This document shows, piece by piece, positions 36,555 to 44,852 of a stretch of 64,000 nucleotides of DNA (its first letter is position 1; each line of letters begins with the position of its first letter). Origin of the DNA: Chitinophagales bacterium (GTDB taxonomy: Bacteria; Bacteroidota; Bacteroidia; Chitinophagales; Saprospiraceae). Under the pieces are notes generated by a model, which saw nothing but the letters and a program-made list of their open reading frames with translations, was not told where the DNA came from and did no database searches. Where the stretch lies: positions 186,001-250,000 of the forward strand of contig JAAFJN010000001.1 in NCBI GenBank assembly GCA_013298845.1, read 5' to 3'. Position numbers and translations under genes: made by a program.

Positions 36555-36625
36555 ACAAAAAGCAGTTGTAGCGCAGCCCGTTTAATGTGCATAACGGAAG
36601 GAAAACCGCGCTTTAAAAATTGAAA

Positions 36626-36633
36626 CAAAAGTA
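36626..36633 (-). promoter_or_regulatory. Candidate -7 element (TACTTTTG) for heme A synthase
   Basis: It matches TAnnTTTG on the minus strand 71 nt before the ATG at 36554. Confidence 0.4.
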
Positions 36634-36659
36634 TGGCGACTTTGCGAACATGAAATCCA

Positions 36660-37100
36660 CATCTCTATTAATGGTGATTAAATAAACTCTTTTTAAATAA
36701 ACTCCTTATCATCATCATCAGGGATGTTAGTTTGTGGATAACCGCGTAACTGCAACCGTGTTTTTTTAATCCACTATCGCCCAACGGGGTTATACACATT
36801 CTTAAGCCGTCAAAACCAGGTCTTTAGCCCACTTATAAACACCATTGTGGATAGTATTGTTAAAGAGGTCTTGGTTGTTTCTTTTGCAGGCTGAATGTTA
36901 GCTGCTGTTGGACTAAAAAATGTTATCCACCAAACTAACATCCTTAACAGTGGATAACCCTATTGTACGGTAGGGGTATGTTGGGTAGTGTTGGGGAAGT
37001 CGGGAGTTTTGAACAATGTTGTTAAATCTGCATAATATCGTAAAGTGCTGATAACGAGGCGTTTGTAAAATGTTTTATAAACACCAATGTGGATAATTCT
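36660..37100. other. oriC: Candidate chromosomal replication origin (oriC)
   Basis: The non-coding stretch holds six DnaA-box-like 9-mers: three perfect TTATNCACA matches (36733-36741 inverted, 36790-36798, 37088-37096 inverted) and three with one mismatch (36846-36854, 36923-36931, 36949-36957). Two boxes belong to a 21-22 bp inverted repeat (36722-36742 and 36922-36943). Two others belong to a 21-bp direct repeat with one mismatch (36833-36853 and 37075-37095). An AT-rich stretch with a repeated TTAAATAAACTC (36678-36705) could be the unwinding element. The parS cluster lies 4-6 kb away. DnaA boxes and their repeats are seen; origin function is inferred. No dnaA gene is adjacent. Confidence 0.72.
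36722..36943. repeat. Inverted repeat containing DnaA boxes
   Basis: The arm at 36722-36742 and the inverted arm at 36922-36943 differ by a single inserted base; each includes a DnaA box next to AACTAACATCC. The arms are 179 nt apart. Confidence 0.85.
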
Positions 37101-37131
37101 GTCAAACTTTATGTTTTGAGCGCAGTGAGCT

Positions 37132-37139
37132 TAACTTTG
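37132..37139 (+). promoter_or_regulatory. Candidate -7 element (TAACTTTG) for the M28 peptidase gene
   Basis: It matches TAnnTTTG 86 nt before the ATG at 37226, at the right edge of the oriC-like region. Confidence 0.45.
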
Positions 37140-37225
37140 CAAACAGAATACCAAAAAACAACACATGTTCGTTCGTGTGTGAACAATAAATAACGGAACA
37201 AATAACACACCTTTATACAGACACC

Positions 37226-38464
37226 ATGCAAAAAATATTTTTCACCTTAGCCGTCCTGTTCATCACCTCCGTGTGCCTTTCCGCACAGGATGCTTTTTTT
37301 ACGGAAAAGGAAGTAAAAAAACACGTGGCCTATTTGGCCTCCGATAAATTGAAAGGTCGCGGCACCGGCACCAAGGAAGAACTCAAGGCCGCGAAATACA
37401 TTGCCAAACAATTTAAAAAAGCCGGCCTCTCGCCCAAAGGTACTGCCAACACGTGGTTGCACACTTTTACGTTTCGCAAATCATCGGACCCGCACGGTAT
37501 GAGCCACGATGGTCCAACCGTTTCCAGTAACAACGTTGTGGGCTACCTCGACAACGGCAGTCCATACACCGTAGTTATTGGGGCGCACTACGATCACCTC
37601 GGCATGGGCCACGATCACAATTCCCTCGACGCTAACCCGGAAGGTAAAATTCACAACGGGGCCGATGACAACGCATCCGGTACGGCGGCGGTCATCGAAC
37701 TGGCGCGGTACTACGCCCAAAACGGTGTGAAGGAACAGCACAACTTTTTATTCATCTGTTTCTCCGGCGAAGAGTTGGGTTTGTTGGGTTCCAAAAAATT
37801 TACCGAAACCCCCACCATTGATTTGACTTCGGTGAGTTACATGATTAACATGGACATGATTGGCCGCCTCAACGAAGAGAAACGTTTAGTCATTGGCGGC
37901 GTGGGTACTTCTCCGGCGTTTGTGCCGTTGATCAATAACCTCAAAACCGACATTGGTATTAAAAAAGACAGCGCCGGGATTGGCCCCAGCGATCACACGT
38001 CGTTTTACCTGAAAAATATTCCAGTGTTGTTTGCTTTCACCGGCCAACACAGCGATTACCACAAACCCTCCGACGACACCGAAAAAGTGAACTTTACGGG
38101 CGAAGTGAAAATTTTGCAATTGATGACCCAAATCATCAACGAACTCGACCGCGTGCCGAAGTTGGTGTTTCAGGAAACCAAAAGCAAAGACTCCGGTGGC
38201 ACGCCGGCCTTTAAGGTAACCCTCGGTATTATGCCCGATTACACCTTTGAAGAAAAAGGGGTAAAAGTAGACGGCGTTACCGACAACAGACCCGCCGCTA
38301 AAGCCGGTTTGGTAAAAGGTGATATCATTATTGGTTTGGGAAGCATTGAAGTGAACGACATGGCTTCGTACATGAAAGCGTTGGCGGCCCACAAAAAAGG
38401 GGACAAAACCAAAGTGAAAGTAAAACGAGGTAGCGATACCAAAGAGTTCGACGTTGAATTTTAA
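37226..38464 (+). CDS. M28 zinc aminopeptidase with C-terminal PDZ domain, exported
   Basis: 412 residues, signal peptide ending at LSAQ. The M28 zinc ligands are all visible: GAHYDH (about 120), GADDNASG (about 149), the catalytic SGEELGLLGS (about 183), MDMIGR and SDYHKPSDD (about 272). The last ~95 residues form a PDZ domain (IMPDYTF...GVTDNRPAAKAGLVKGDIIIGLG), common in periplasmic M28 peptidases of Bacteroidota. It removes N-terminal residues from peptides. Followed by a 12-bp stem (38473-38484 with 38513-38524). Confidence 0.94.
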   Translation: MQKIFFTLAVLFITSVCLSAQDAFFTEKEVKKHVAYLASDKLKGRGTGTKEELKAAKYIAKQFKKAGLSPKGTANTWLHTFTFRKSSDPHGMSHDGPTVSSNNVVGYLDNGSPYTVVIGAHYDHLGMGHDHNSLDANPEGKIHNGADDNASGTAAVIELARYYAQNGVKEQHNFLFICFSGEELGLLGSKKFTETPTIDLTSVSYMINMDMIGRLNEEKRLVIGGVGTSPAFVPLINNLKTDIGIKKDSAGIGPSDHTSFYLKNIPVLFAFTGQHSDYHKPSDDTEKVNFTGEVKILQLMTQIINELDRVPKLVFQETKSKDSGGTPAFKVTLGIMPDYTFEEKGVKVDGVTDNRPAAKAGLVKGDIIIGLGSIEVNDMASYMKALAAHKKGDKTKVKVKRGSDTKEFDVEF

Positions 38465-38472
38465 TCCGTTTT

Positions 38473-38524
38473 GCCAATTCCGCCGCCTGACTTTGTTTGA
38501 GTGGCGGAATTGGCGTATCATATA
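38473..38524 (+). terminator. Hairpin after the M28 peptidase gene
   Basis: Perfect 12-bp stem GCCAATTCCGCC with its complement and a 28-nt loop. There is no U-tract, so it may be an attenuating or RNA-stabilising structure instead. Confidence 0.5.
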
Positions 38525-38563
38525 CACTTCTCCCATCACTGATTCAAAAAAAATACCACGCTT

Positions 38564-40501
38564 ATGAAATCTCGTTACCCACTTATTGCGGCTTTGTTAT
38601 TGCTGTTTTTGGTACCGATGGTCGGGCAAGGAATCACCTTTAACAATTGCGCCGAAGTGCCGGTATGTTTACCGTTTAACAGTTGCACCCAAATGTCGGC
38701 TACGGTTACGGCCTCTGCCACCACAACGTGTTTCGATCAGGCACTCAATTTTACCTATAAAGTAGATTTGGGCAATAACGGTTCCTTCGAGGTGCAAGAC
38801 ATTGGCAACACCGTGACCCAAACCTTTCCGGTCGGTCTCAGCCGAATTTCCTGGCGGGCTACTTCTTCGTGCGGGCATATTGCCACCTGCGAGCAAGTGG
38901 TAAACGTAAAAGACTGCACCGGCCCCAACCTCATTTGCCGCAACGGTATTACCCAAAGCCTCGATGCCAATTGCACGATGGTGGTGAACGCTCAGCAATT
39001 TGTACTCAGTATTTCGGATAATTGCACGCCCACCAACCAAATCCAGTACGGGTTGCGCCGCGCCGGAACCGGAACGGGATTTCCAACCAAAGACACGATT
39101 CAATACGCCATCTGCGACCAAGGCACCAATATCGTGGAGATGTGGGTGCGCGATGCCGCCGGAAATACCAACCAATGCTCCAACTACGTGCTCGTGCAGA
39201 ACAATTCCAATACCTGTCCTTGTATTTCCAGCACCGATGTAAAACTCAAGGGATGTAACCGAACCGTTCAAAATGGCAAACTAGCCACCTACCGCATGAG
39301 CGCCAAAGCCACCGGCACCGCTCCCGGAAGTCCGGCGGTGAATACCACCAAATTCCAAAGTTTTCAGGATTCCTGTTATACCCTGGATGTAAACGCATTA
39401 CCCGTCAATTTTACCGGAACCATTACGGTCAGTGCCTCCCGCGTAGATTTGGTCACTACCGGCGTAACGCCGTATGATTTGGTGCTTATTAGTCGGCATA
39501 TCCTCAATCTGGAACCGATGACAACCATTTATCAGGTATTGGCGGCTGATGTGAACCGCTCCCAAACGGTAACCAATTTTGACATCGTGGAAATTCGGAA
39601 AACCCTGTTGGGTACGCTCGATACTTTACCCAAAGTGGGCGCCTGGCAATTTATCCGCCCCCTGGCCAACCCACTCGAAATGCTGAATTTTGCCGCCGTT
39701 AAAGATACTTTTCGCCTGGCGTTTAACAATGTCAGCGGAGCACAAAACCAAACCGGGTTAAATTTTATGGGCATTAAATCGGCGGATTTGGACTATACCG
39801 CCTCGTTAACCGGCCACGATGTGTCGTTGGACCGCCACGGTGCCGACCTCTTACTATCGGCCAACGATATTTGGCTCGAAGCCGGACAATCAGCCCAAGT
39901 TCCGGTGTTGTTGTCCGAATCCGTTGACCTCAGTGCGTGGCAGTTGAACGTACGCGCCACCGCCGGTAAAGCGCACATCACCGGGGTAACAGGCCTGAAT
40001 GACGATGCCTGGGCGCTTCAACCCGACGGCAGCGTTCGGATGCTTTGGATGGATGAAATGCCCGGCAATGCCCGCCGTTTTGAGTCGGGTCAAGAATTGG
40101 CCAATATTCACGTAACCGCCCAAACGGCCGGGTGGCTTTCGCAAATGCTCGAATCCCTCTCCGACGTTCCCGCCGAAGCGATCACCGACGCGGTGCTGAT
40201 TCGCCCCGTACAATTTCACTTTAGCACCACCAATACCACTACCGGCGGAACAACGGTGTACCAACCCGTTCCCAATCCGACGCACGGCGAAGTACAATGG
40301 CCGTTGTTGTTAGAACAGCCCGGCAGCGTTCGCCTCGAATTGGTAAACGCCTCCGGACAGGTCGTATTTACCCAAAATACCCAACTCGACGCCGGATACC
40401 AACGCCTGACCACTCAACTGAATCAACTCGCTCCGGGTTGGTACGCTTGGCGGGTAATTGCCGGAAACCACGCCCAAACCGGCACCTTATTGCGCCATTA
40501 A
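38564..40501 (+). CDS. T9SS cargo protein with dockerin-like and cohesin-like segments
   Basis: 645 residues, signal peptide 1-23. The N-terminal half has Cys-rich HYR/immunoglobulin-like beta domains (about 60-220). Residues ~300-350 read TPYDLVLISRHILNLEP...AADVNRSQTVTNFDIVEIRKTLL, two F-hand-like motifs as in type I dockerins, a module frequent in Saprospiraceae T9SS proteins. A cohesin-like beta segment (about 435-525) follows, then the T9SS type A sorting domain (PNPTHGE...LAPGWYAWRV). Probably a secreted surface protein; no enzyme domain. It lies just upstream of the S9 peptidase gene, only 21 nt before its likely original ATG. Confidence 0.85.
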   Translation: MKSRYPLIAALLLLFLVPMVGQGITFNNCAEVPVCLPFNSCTQMSATVTASATTTCFDQALNFTYKVDLGNNGSFEVQDIGNTVTQTFPVGLSRISWRATSSCGHIATCEQVVNVKDCTGPNLICRNGITQSLDANCTMVVNAQQFVLSISDNCTPTNQIQYGLRRAGTGTGFPTKDTIQYAICDQGTNIVEMWVRDAAGNTNQCSNYVLVQNNSNTCPCISSTDVKLKGCNRTVQNGKLATYRMSAKATGTAPGSPAVNTTKFQSFQDSCYTLDVNALPVNFTGTITVSASRVDLVTTGVTPYDLVLISRHILNLEPMTTIYQVLAADVNRSQTVTNFDIVEIRKTLLGTLDTLPKVGAWQFIRPLANPLEMLNFAAVKDTFRLAFNNVSGAQNQTGLNFMGIKSADLDYTASLTGHDVSLDRHGADLLLSANDIWLEAGQSAQVPVLLSESVDLSAWQLNVRATAGKAHITGVTGLNDDAWALQPDGSVRMLWMDEMPGNARRFESGQELANIHVTAQTAGWLSQMLESLSDVPAEAITDAVLIRPVQFHFSTTNTTTGGTTVYQPVPNPTHGEVQWPLLLEQPGSVRLELVNASGQVVFTQNTQLDAGYQRLTTQLNQLAPGWYAWRVIAGNHAQTGTLLRH

Positions 40502-40546
40502 ACAACCTTATATCACACATTTATGCAAAAAAAACACTACTGATTA

Positions 40547-42910
40547 TTGCTCTTCTGCTCCTTGCTGATGGTAAATATCCAAGCCCAGTCGGGGTACCTG
40601 AAACCACCACAAAATGTACTCGACGTAGTGGAAGCGCCGCCCACCCCCAACGTTAGTGTAAGCCCCGAAAAAGACGCGGTCATGCTGGTGGACTACAATC
40701 CCAACCCGGGAATTGCCACGCTGGCGCGTCCATTTTTAAAATTGGGTGGCCTTCGCATTGATCCGGTGCGCAACAGCCGCCAACGCATCACCGAATTTAC
40801 CACCGTGAAAATTAAATGGTTGGGCGACGGAAAAATTGTACCCATTGCGCCGCCCACTTCGGGCCGGGTTGCGGGGTTGCCGCAGTTTTCGCCCAATGGC
40901 AAACGGATTGCCTTTGCCGTGGATACCGATAATGGTGTAGAGTTGTGGATTGCCGATACCAAAACCGGCAAATCCATGCGATTGGGCCAGTTTTACATCA
41001 ACGACGTGTTGGGCAGTCCGTTTTTCTGGATGGACGACAGCGAAAATATTATGGTACGCGCCATTCCGGCCAACCGAGGCCCGCTGCCCCTGGCATCTGC
41101 CGTGCCCACCGGCCCCAATATTGAAGAAACCAGCGGTAAAAAATCGCAGGTGATGACGTTTCAGGATTTGTTAAAATCCCAAAGCGACGAAGCGCAGTTT
41201 GAATACCTCGCCACCGCCCAATTGACGTTAATCAATGTGGCCAAAGGCAAAACGACCCTCATTGGCGCACCGGGAATATTCATGTCCACAAGTTTTTCGC
41301 CCGATGAAAAACACATTTTGGTGACCAAATTGCAACGTCCGTTTAGTTACCGGGTGCAATATTCCAATTTTGCCCGCACCACCGAAGTGTGGAATCAGGA
41401 CGGCAAACTGGAGTACACGGTGGTAAAACACGGCGTTACCGACGAAATTCCCCGCCAAGGTGTGGTGATTGGTCCGCGCGACCTGGATTGGCAGGCCCTC
41501 CACCCCGCCCGCCTCATTTGGGCCGAAGCCTTGGACAAAGGCGACCCGAAAAACAAAGTGGATTTTCGCGATAAAGTGATGGTCCTCGATGCGCCGTTCA
41601 CCGCGCAGCCCCGCGAACTTTGCCAAACCCGTTACCGCTACTCCGGTTTTGAATGGACGGCCTACAAAGACATCGCCCTGTTGTCGGAATACGACCGCGA
41701 CCGCCGCTGGGTGGACGTTTGGAGAATGGACCTGAACCAACCCGCCAAACGAGATACCATGTTCAGCCTCAGCGTGAACGACGATTACAACAATCCCGGA
41801 GATGCGGTGTATCAGCGCCTCCCCGATGGCCAATACGTAATGGCGCAATCGGGCGATTGGTTGTATTACCAAACCGAAGGGGCTTCGCCGGAAGGCAGTT
41901 TCCCACGTTTGGACAAAATCAACGTCAAAACCCGCGAAAAAGTGACTCTATTCAAATCAGCACCCAATACTTTTGAAGAGTTTATCGCTTTTTCTACCAA
42001 AGACTACACCAAAATTATCACCCGTCACCAAAGTCGCACCGAGCCGCCTAACTATTTTGAACAGGAGTTAAGCACCGGCAAACGCACGGCGTTGACCAAT
42101 TTTACCGATCCGGCACCGCAACTCACGGGCATCCGGCGGGAACTGGTGAAATACAAACGCAAAGACGGGGTTCCGCTTTCGGGTACCTTGTATTTGCCCG
42201 AAACCTACAAAAAAGGCGACAAGTTGCCCCTGTTTATGTGGGCTTACCCCCTGGAATACTCCGATGCGAGTACGGCCGGTCAGGTGCGCACTTCCGATAA
42301 TCGTTTCACTTTTTATCGCGGCGACTCTCCCCTGTTTTTTGTGATGATGGGTTATGCCGTTTTGATGGACGCTACGGTTCCGGTGGTGGGTGACCCCGAA
42401 ACCATGAACAATACGTTTGTGGAGCAAATTACATCGGGCGGACGGGCCGCGATTGATTACCTGGATTCGTTGGGCATTATTGACCGCAAACGCGTGGGCG
42501 TGGGCGGGCACTCGTACGGTGCCTTTATGACGGCCAATTTGCTGGCGCATTCCGACGATTACGCGTACGGCATTGCCCGTTCGGGTGCGTACAACCGCAC
42601 CTTGACGCCGTTTGGGTTCCAAAGTGAGCGCCGTTCTTTTTGGGAAGCGCAGGATATTTACATGAATTTATCGCCGTTTACCCACGCCAATAAAATTAAC
42701 GAACCGCTGTTGCTCATTCACGGGGAAGCCGACAATAATCCGGGTACTTTTACCATTCAATCGGAACGGTTGTTCCAGGCCATTAAAGGGAATGGTGGTA
42801 CTACGCGGTTGGTATTGTTGCCCCACGAAAGCCACGGCTACCGCGCCAAAGAAAGCATCGGTCACGTATTGGCCGAAATGTTTAACTGGGCCGGTAAATA
42901 CGGAAAATAA
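40547..42910 (+). CDS. S9-family prolyl oligopeptidase-like peptidase, with a disrupted signal-peptide start
   Basis: About 787 residues. A beta-propeller (about 80-520) and an alpha/beta hydrolase with GGHSYGAFM (Ser), HGEADNN (Asp) and HESHGY (His) place it in S9, close to the glutamyl/acylaminoacyl peptidases. The N-terminus is abnormal. An ATG at 40523 is in frame and would give MQKKHY followed by a good hydrophobic core and NIQAQ cleavage site, but codon 7 is TGA (40541-40543). Reading from TTG 40547 avoids it but loses the basic n-region. Alternatively two compensating indels around the A8 run would give MQKKTLLIIALLLL. Either a real lesion or a sequence error; the rest of the frame is intact. 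Confidence 0.85.
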   Translation: MLFCSLLMVNIQAQSGYLKPPQNVLDVVEAPPTPNVSVSPEKDAVMLVDYNPNPGIATLARPFLKLGGLRIDPVRNSRQRITEFTTVKIKWLGDGKIVPIAPPTSGRVAGLPQFSPNGKRIAFAVDTDNGVELWIADTKTGKSMRLGQFYINDVLGSPFFWMDDSENIMVRAIPANRGPLPLASAVPTGPNIEETSGKKSQVMTFQDLLKSQSDEAQFEYLATAQLTLINVAKGKTTLIGAPGIFMSTSFSPDEKHILVTKLQRPFSYRVQYSNFARTTEVWNQDGKLEYTVVKHGVTDEIPRQGVVIGPRDLDWQALHPARLIWAEALDKGDPKNKVDFRDKVMVLDAPFTAQPRELCQTRYRYSGFEWTAYKDIALLSEYDRDRRWVDVWRMDLNQPAKRDTMFSLSVNDDYNNPGDAVYQRLPDGQYVMAQSGDWLYYQTEGASPEGSFPRLDKINVKTREKVTLFKSAPNTFEEFIAFSTKDYTKIITRHQSRTEPPNYFEQELSTGKRTALTNFTDPAPQLTGIRRELVKYKRKDGVPLSGTLYLPETYKKGDKLPLFMWAYPLEYSDASTAGQVRTSDNRFTFYRGDSPLFFVMMGYAVLMDATVPVVGDPETMNNTFVEQITSGGRAAIDYLDSLGIIDRKRVGVGGHSYGAFMTANLLAHSDDYAYGIARSGAYNRTLTPFGFQSERRSFWEAQDIYMNLSPFTHANKINEPLLLIHGEADNNPGTFTIQSERLFQAIKGNGGTTRLVLLPHESHGYRAKESIGHVLAEMFNWAGKYGK

Positions 42911-42919
42911 CAACACCTC

Positions 42920-42958
42920 CCGGCGGATGATTTTTTCAAAAAATAGTCCGCCGGATTT
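42920..42958 (+). terminator. Rho-independent terminator after the S9 peptidase gene
   Basis: An 8-bp GC stem CCGGCGGA (42920-42927) pairs with 42947-42954 around an inner T6/A6 stem and is followed by ATTTTAAAA. Confidence 0.8.
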
Positions 42959-42982
42959 TAAAATAACTTATTTTTTATAAAA

Positions 42983-43240
42983 ATGGCTAAAAAATCAATT
43001 GGCGAATACACGGAAGAGCAACTTGTAAAAGCCGAAACCGCTGCCCGGAAAGGCAAAGGAGCAACCTTGGGTTTGATGGTTGTTTACGTGTTGGTATTAA
43101 CCGCCTTGGCCGTAAAAGGACTTTTTACGGTGTTAATACCTTTGTCGGTTATTCTTATTGTTTTAATGAGCAGTTTTTTGCTGTTGCATCGTTCGTTAAA
43201 AGAAATTGACGTTGAAAAAAAACGAAGAGCCGGGCTGTAG
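42983..43240 (+). CDS. Small two-TM membrane protein of unknown function
   Basis: 85 residues. A charged N-terminus (EYTEEQLVKAETAARKGKG) precedes two hydrophobic helices (about 26-45 and 47-68) and a basic C-terminus. The topology and length fit a small Bacteroidota family sometimes labelled 'redox-active disulfide protein 2', but there is no Cys here, so that name would be misleading. It lies 24 nt after the terminator of the S9 peptidase gene and 46 nt before the TPR gene. Confidence 0.75.
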   Translation: MAKKSIGEYTEEQLVKAETAARKGKGATLGLMVVYVLVLTALAVKGLFTVLIPLSVILIVLMSSFLLLHRSLKEIDVEKKRRAGL

Positions 43241-43286
43241 TGCAAAATGCTTTTTGGTTTATTTTATGGTTTAAAAAACGCTTTTT

Positions 43287-44030
43287 ATGCAAAAAACGGG
43301 ATTATTATTGATGCTTCAAATGGTTTTTGGGTATGCTACAATGGCCCAATCGGCGCACAAATCTTTGCGTTCGGGCGATGAGGCTTTTGACAATGCCAAA
43401 TACGAAAATGCGGAAAAAGCCTACCAGCAAGCCCTGAAAAAAGCGCCGGGTAACAACAAGGCAACGTACAACCTTGGCAATTCCATGTACCGCCAGGGCA
43501 AATACGAAGACGCCGCTACCTTACTCACCGACGCGGCTAAAAAAGCCCAAACACCCGCCGAACGCGCCGACGCGTACCATAATTTGGGCAATACCCAGAT
43601 GCAGTTGCAAAAATACGACCAGGCCGTGCAGGCTTACCAAAACAGCCTGCGCAATCGCCCCGGCGACGCCGAAACCAAACAAAACCTCCAAATGGCGTTG
43701 AAAAAAAAGCAGGAACAACAACAACAGGAACAGCAGAAAAAAGACCAGCAACAACAACAGCAGCAACAGAACAAAGACCAACAACAAAACCAACAAGATC
43801 AGAAGGATCAACAAGACCAGAACCAGCAACAAAATCAACCGCAACAGAACCAGCAAAACAAAGATCAAAATCAACAACAACAGCAGCAACAATCAAAATC
43901 CACGCCCCCATTGACCCAGTCGCAGGAGCAATTGCTCAAGTACATTGATCGCCAGGATCGTGAAATAAAACAGCGTTACCAGGAAAAAACCACCAAAACA
44001 CAAACCAGTCGCCACCAAAAAGACTGGTAA
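43287..44030 (+). CDS. Exported TPR protein with a long Gln-rich tail (BatC/BatE-like)
   Basis: 247 residues. Signal peptide (1-20) ends at TMAQ. Residues ~28-135 form about three TPR units (AFDNAKYENAEKAYQQALKKAPGN, YNLGNSMYRQGKYEDAATLL, YHNLGNTQMQLQKYDQAVQAYQNSLR). Residues ~140-205 are almost only Q, N, D and K, a low-complexity coiled or disordered stretch encoded by CAA/CAG/AAC/GAC runs. This layout is that of BatC/BatE TPR proteins of the aerotolerance operon, but no MoxR or VWA genes are adjacent, so the assignment is only by architecture. Confidence 0.8.
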   Translation: MQKTGLLLMLQMVFGYATMAQSAHKSLRSGDEAFDNAKYENAEKAYQQALKKAPGNNKATYNLGNSMYRQGKYEDAATLLTDAAKKAQTPAERADAYHNLGNTQMQLQKYDQAVQAYQNSLRNRPGDAETKQNLQMALKKKQEQQQQEQQKKDQQQQQQQQNKDQQQNQQDQKDQQDQNQQQNQPQQNQQNKDQNQQQQQQQSKSTPPLTQSQEQLLKYIDRQDREIKQRYQEKTTKTQTSRHQKDW

Positions 44031-44057
44031 TTGTTGTTCACCTAACCAACTTTTAAG

Positions 44058-44852
44058 ATGCAAAAAATAACGAACACTCTTTTTTTAATACTGACCCTGG
44101 TCGTGAACTACCTGTCGGTCAGTTTGCCCCTCAACGGAAAAACCCCGGGCCAATTATCGGACCAATACCCTAACCTGTTCACCCCCGCTCCCCTGACCTT
44201 TGCCATTTGGAGCGTCATTTATTCGGTGCTCATTGCTTTTGCCATTTGGCAGTTTTGGCCCCTCCGCGATGTGGCTCGCAAGGAACGCCGTGAAACTGCC
44301 ATTCAAACCCTGGGGTACGATTTTGCTTTGTTGAGTATCCTGAACATGGGTTGGCTGGCGCTTTGGCATTACGAACAGATGGCCCTTAGTGTAGTGGTGA
44401 TGTTTTCCTTACTTACGCTGTTGATCCGAATCAACCGCCGATTTTTTGAACAACCGATGGACGCCAACGATATTCGGTATTTTGTCCGGTTGCCATTTGG
44501 CATTTATCTCGGCTGGATTTCGGTGGCGACGGTGGCTAATATTACGGCGCTGTTGGTATCGTTACAGTGGAACGGTTTTGGCATTAATCCTGCTATTTGG
44601 ACCATAACAGTCATTATAATTGCCGCCGTTTTGGCCGCCCTGGCGCTGTTGCGTTGGAAAAATGTCCCCTACGTTGGGGCCGTTACGTGGGCATTGTACG
44701 GTATTTACAGCAAACAAAGTATTCCGTTAACCAATCCTCGTTCCGACGCTGTTCAATGGGCGGCGGCGGGAGCCATGTTGGCGTTGGTGCTTTGGTTGGT
44801 GTGGTATTTTGTCAAAAAAAATAATTTACGCCAGGCGGTCGCCAATGGCTAA
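44058..44852 (+). CDS. TspO/MBR-like multi-pass membrane protein
   Basis: 264 residues with about seven TM helices. The N-terminal segment NYLSVSLPLNGKTPGQLSDQYPNLFTPAPLTFAIWSVIY and the Trp-rich helices resemble Bacteroidota proteins of the tryptophan-rich sensory (TspO/MBR) group, but it is longer than the 5-TM TspO. Ligand (porphyrin, sterol) is not established for this branch. The 3' end overlaps the convergent M20 gene by 27 nt. Confidence 0.75.
   Translation: MQKITNTLFLILTLVVNYLSVSLPLNGKTPGQLSDQYPNLFTPAPLTFAIWSVIYSVLIAFAIWQFWPLRDVARKERRETAIQTLGYDFALLSILNMGWLALWHYEQMALSVVVMFSLLTLLIRINRRFFEQPMDANDIRYFVRLPFGIYLGWISVATVANITALLVSLQWNGFGINPAIWTITVIIIAAVLAALALLRWKNVPYVGAVTWALYGIYSKQSIPLTNPRSDAVQWAAAGAMLALVLWLVWYFVKKNNLRQAVANG

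Noticed and set aside
43520-43910. Minus-strand Leu/Val-rich frames opposite the Q-rich tract
   Set aside because: They are the complement of CAA/CAG repeats; poly-Leu and poly-Val are artefacts.
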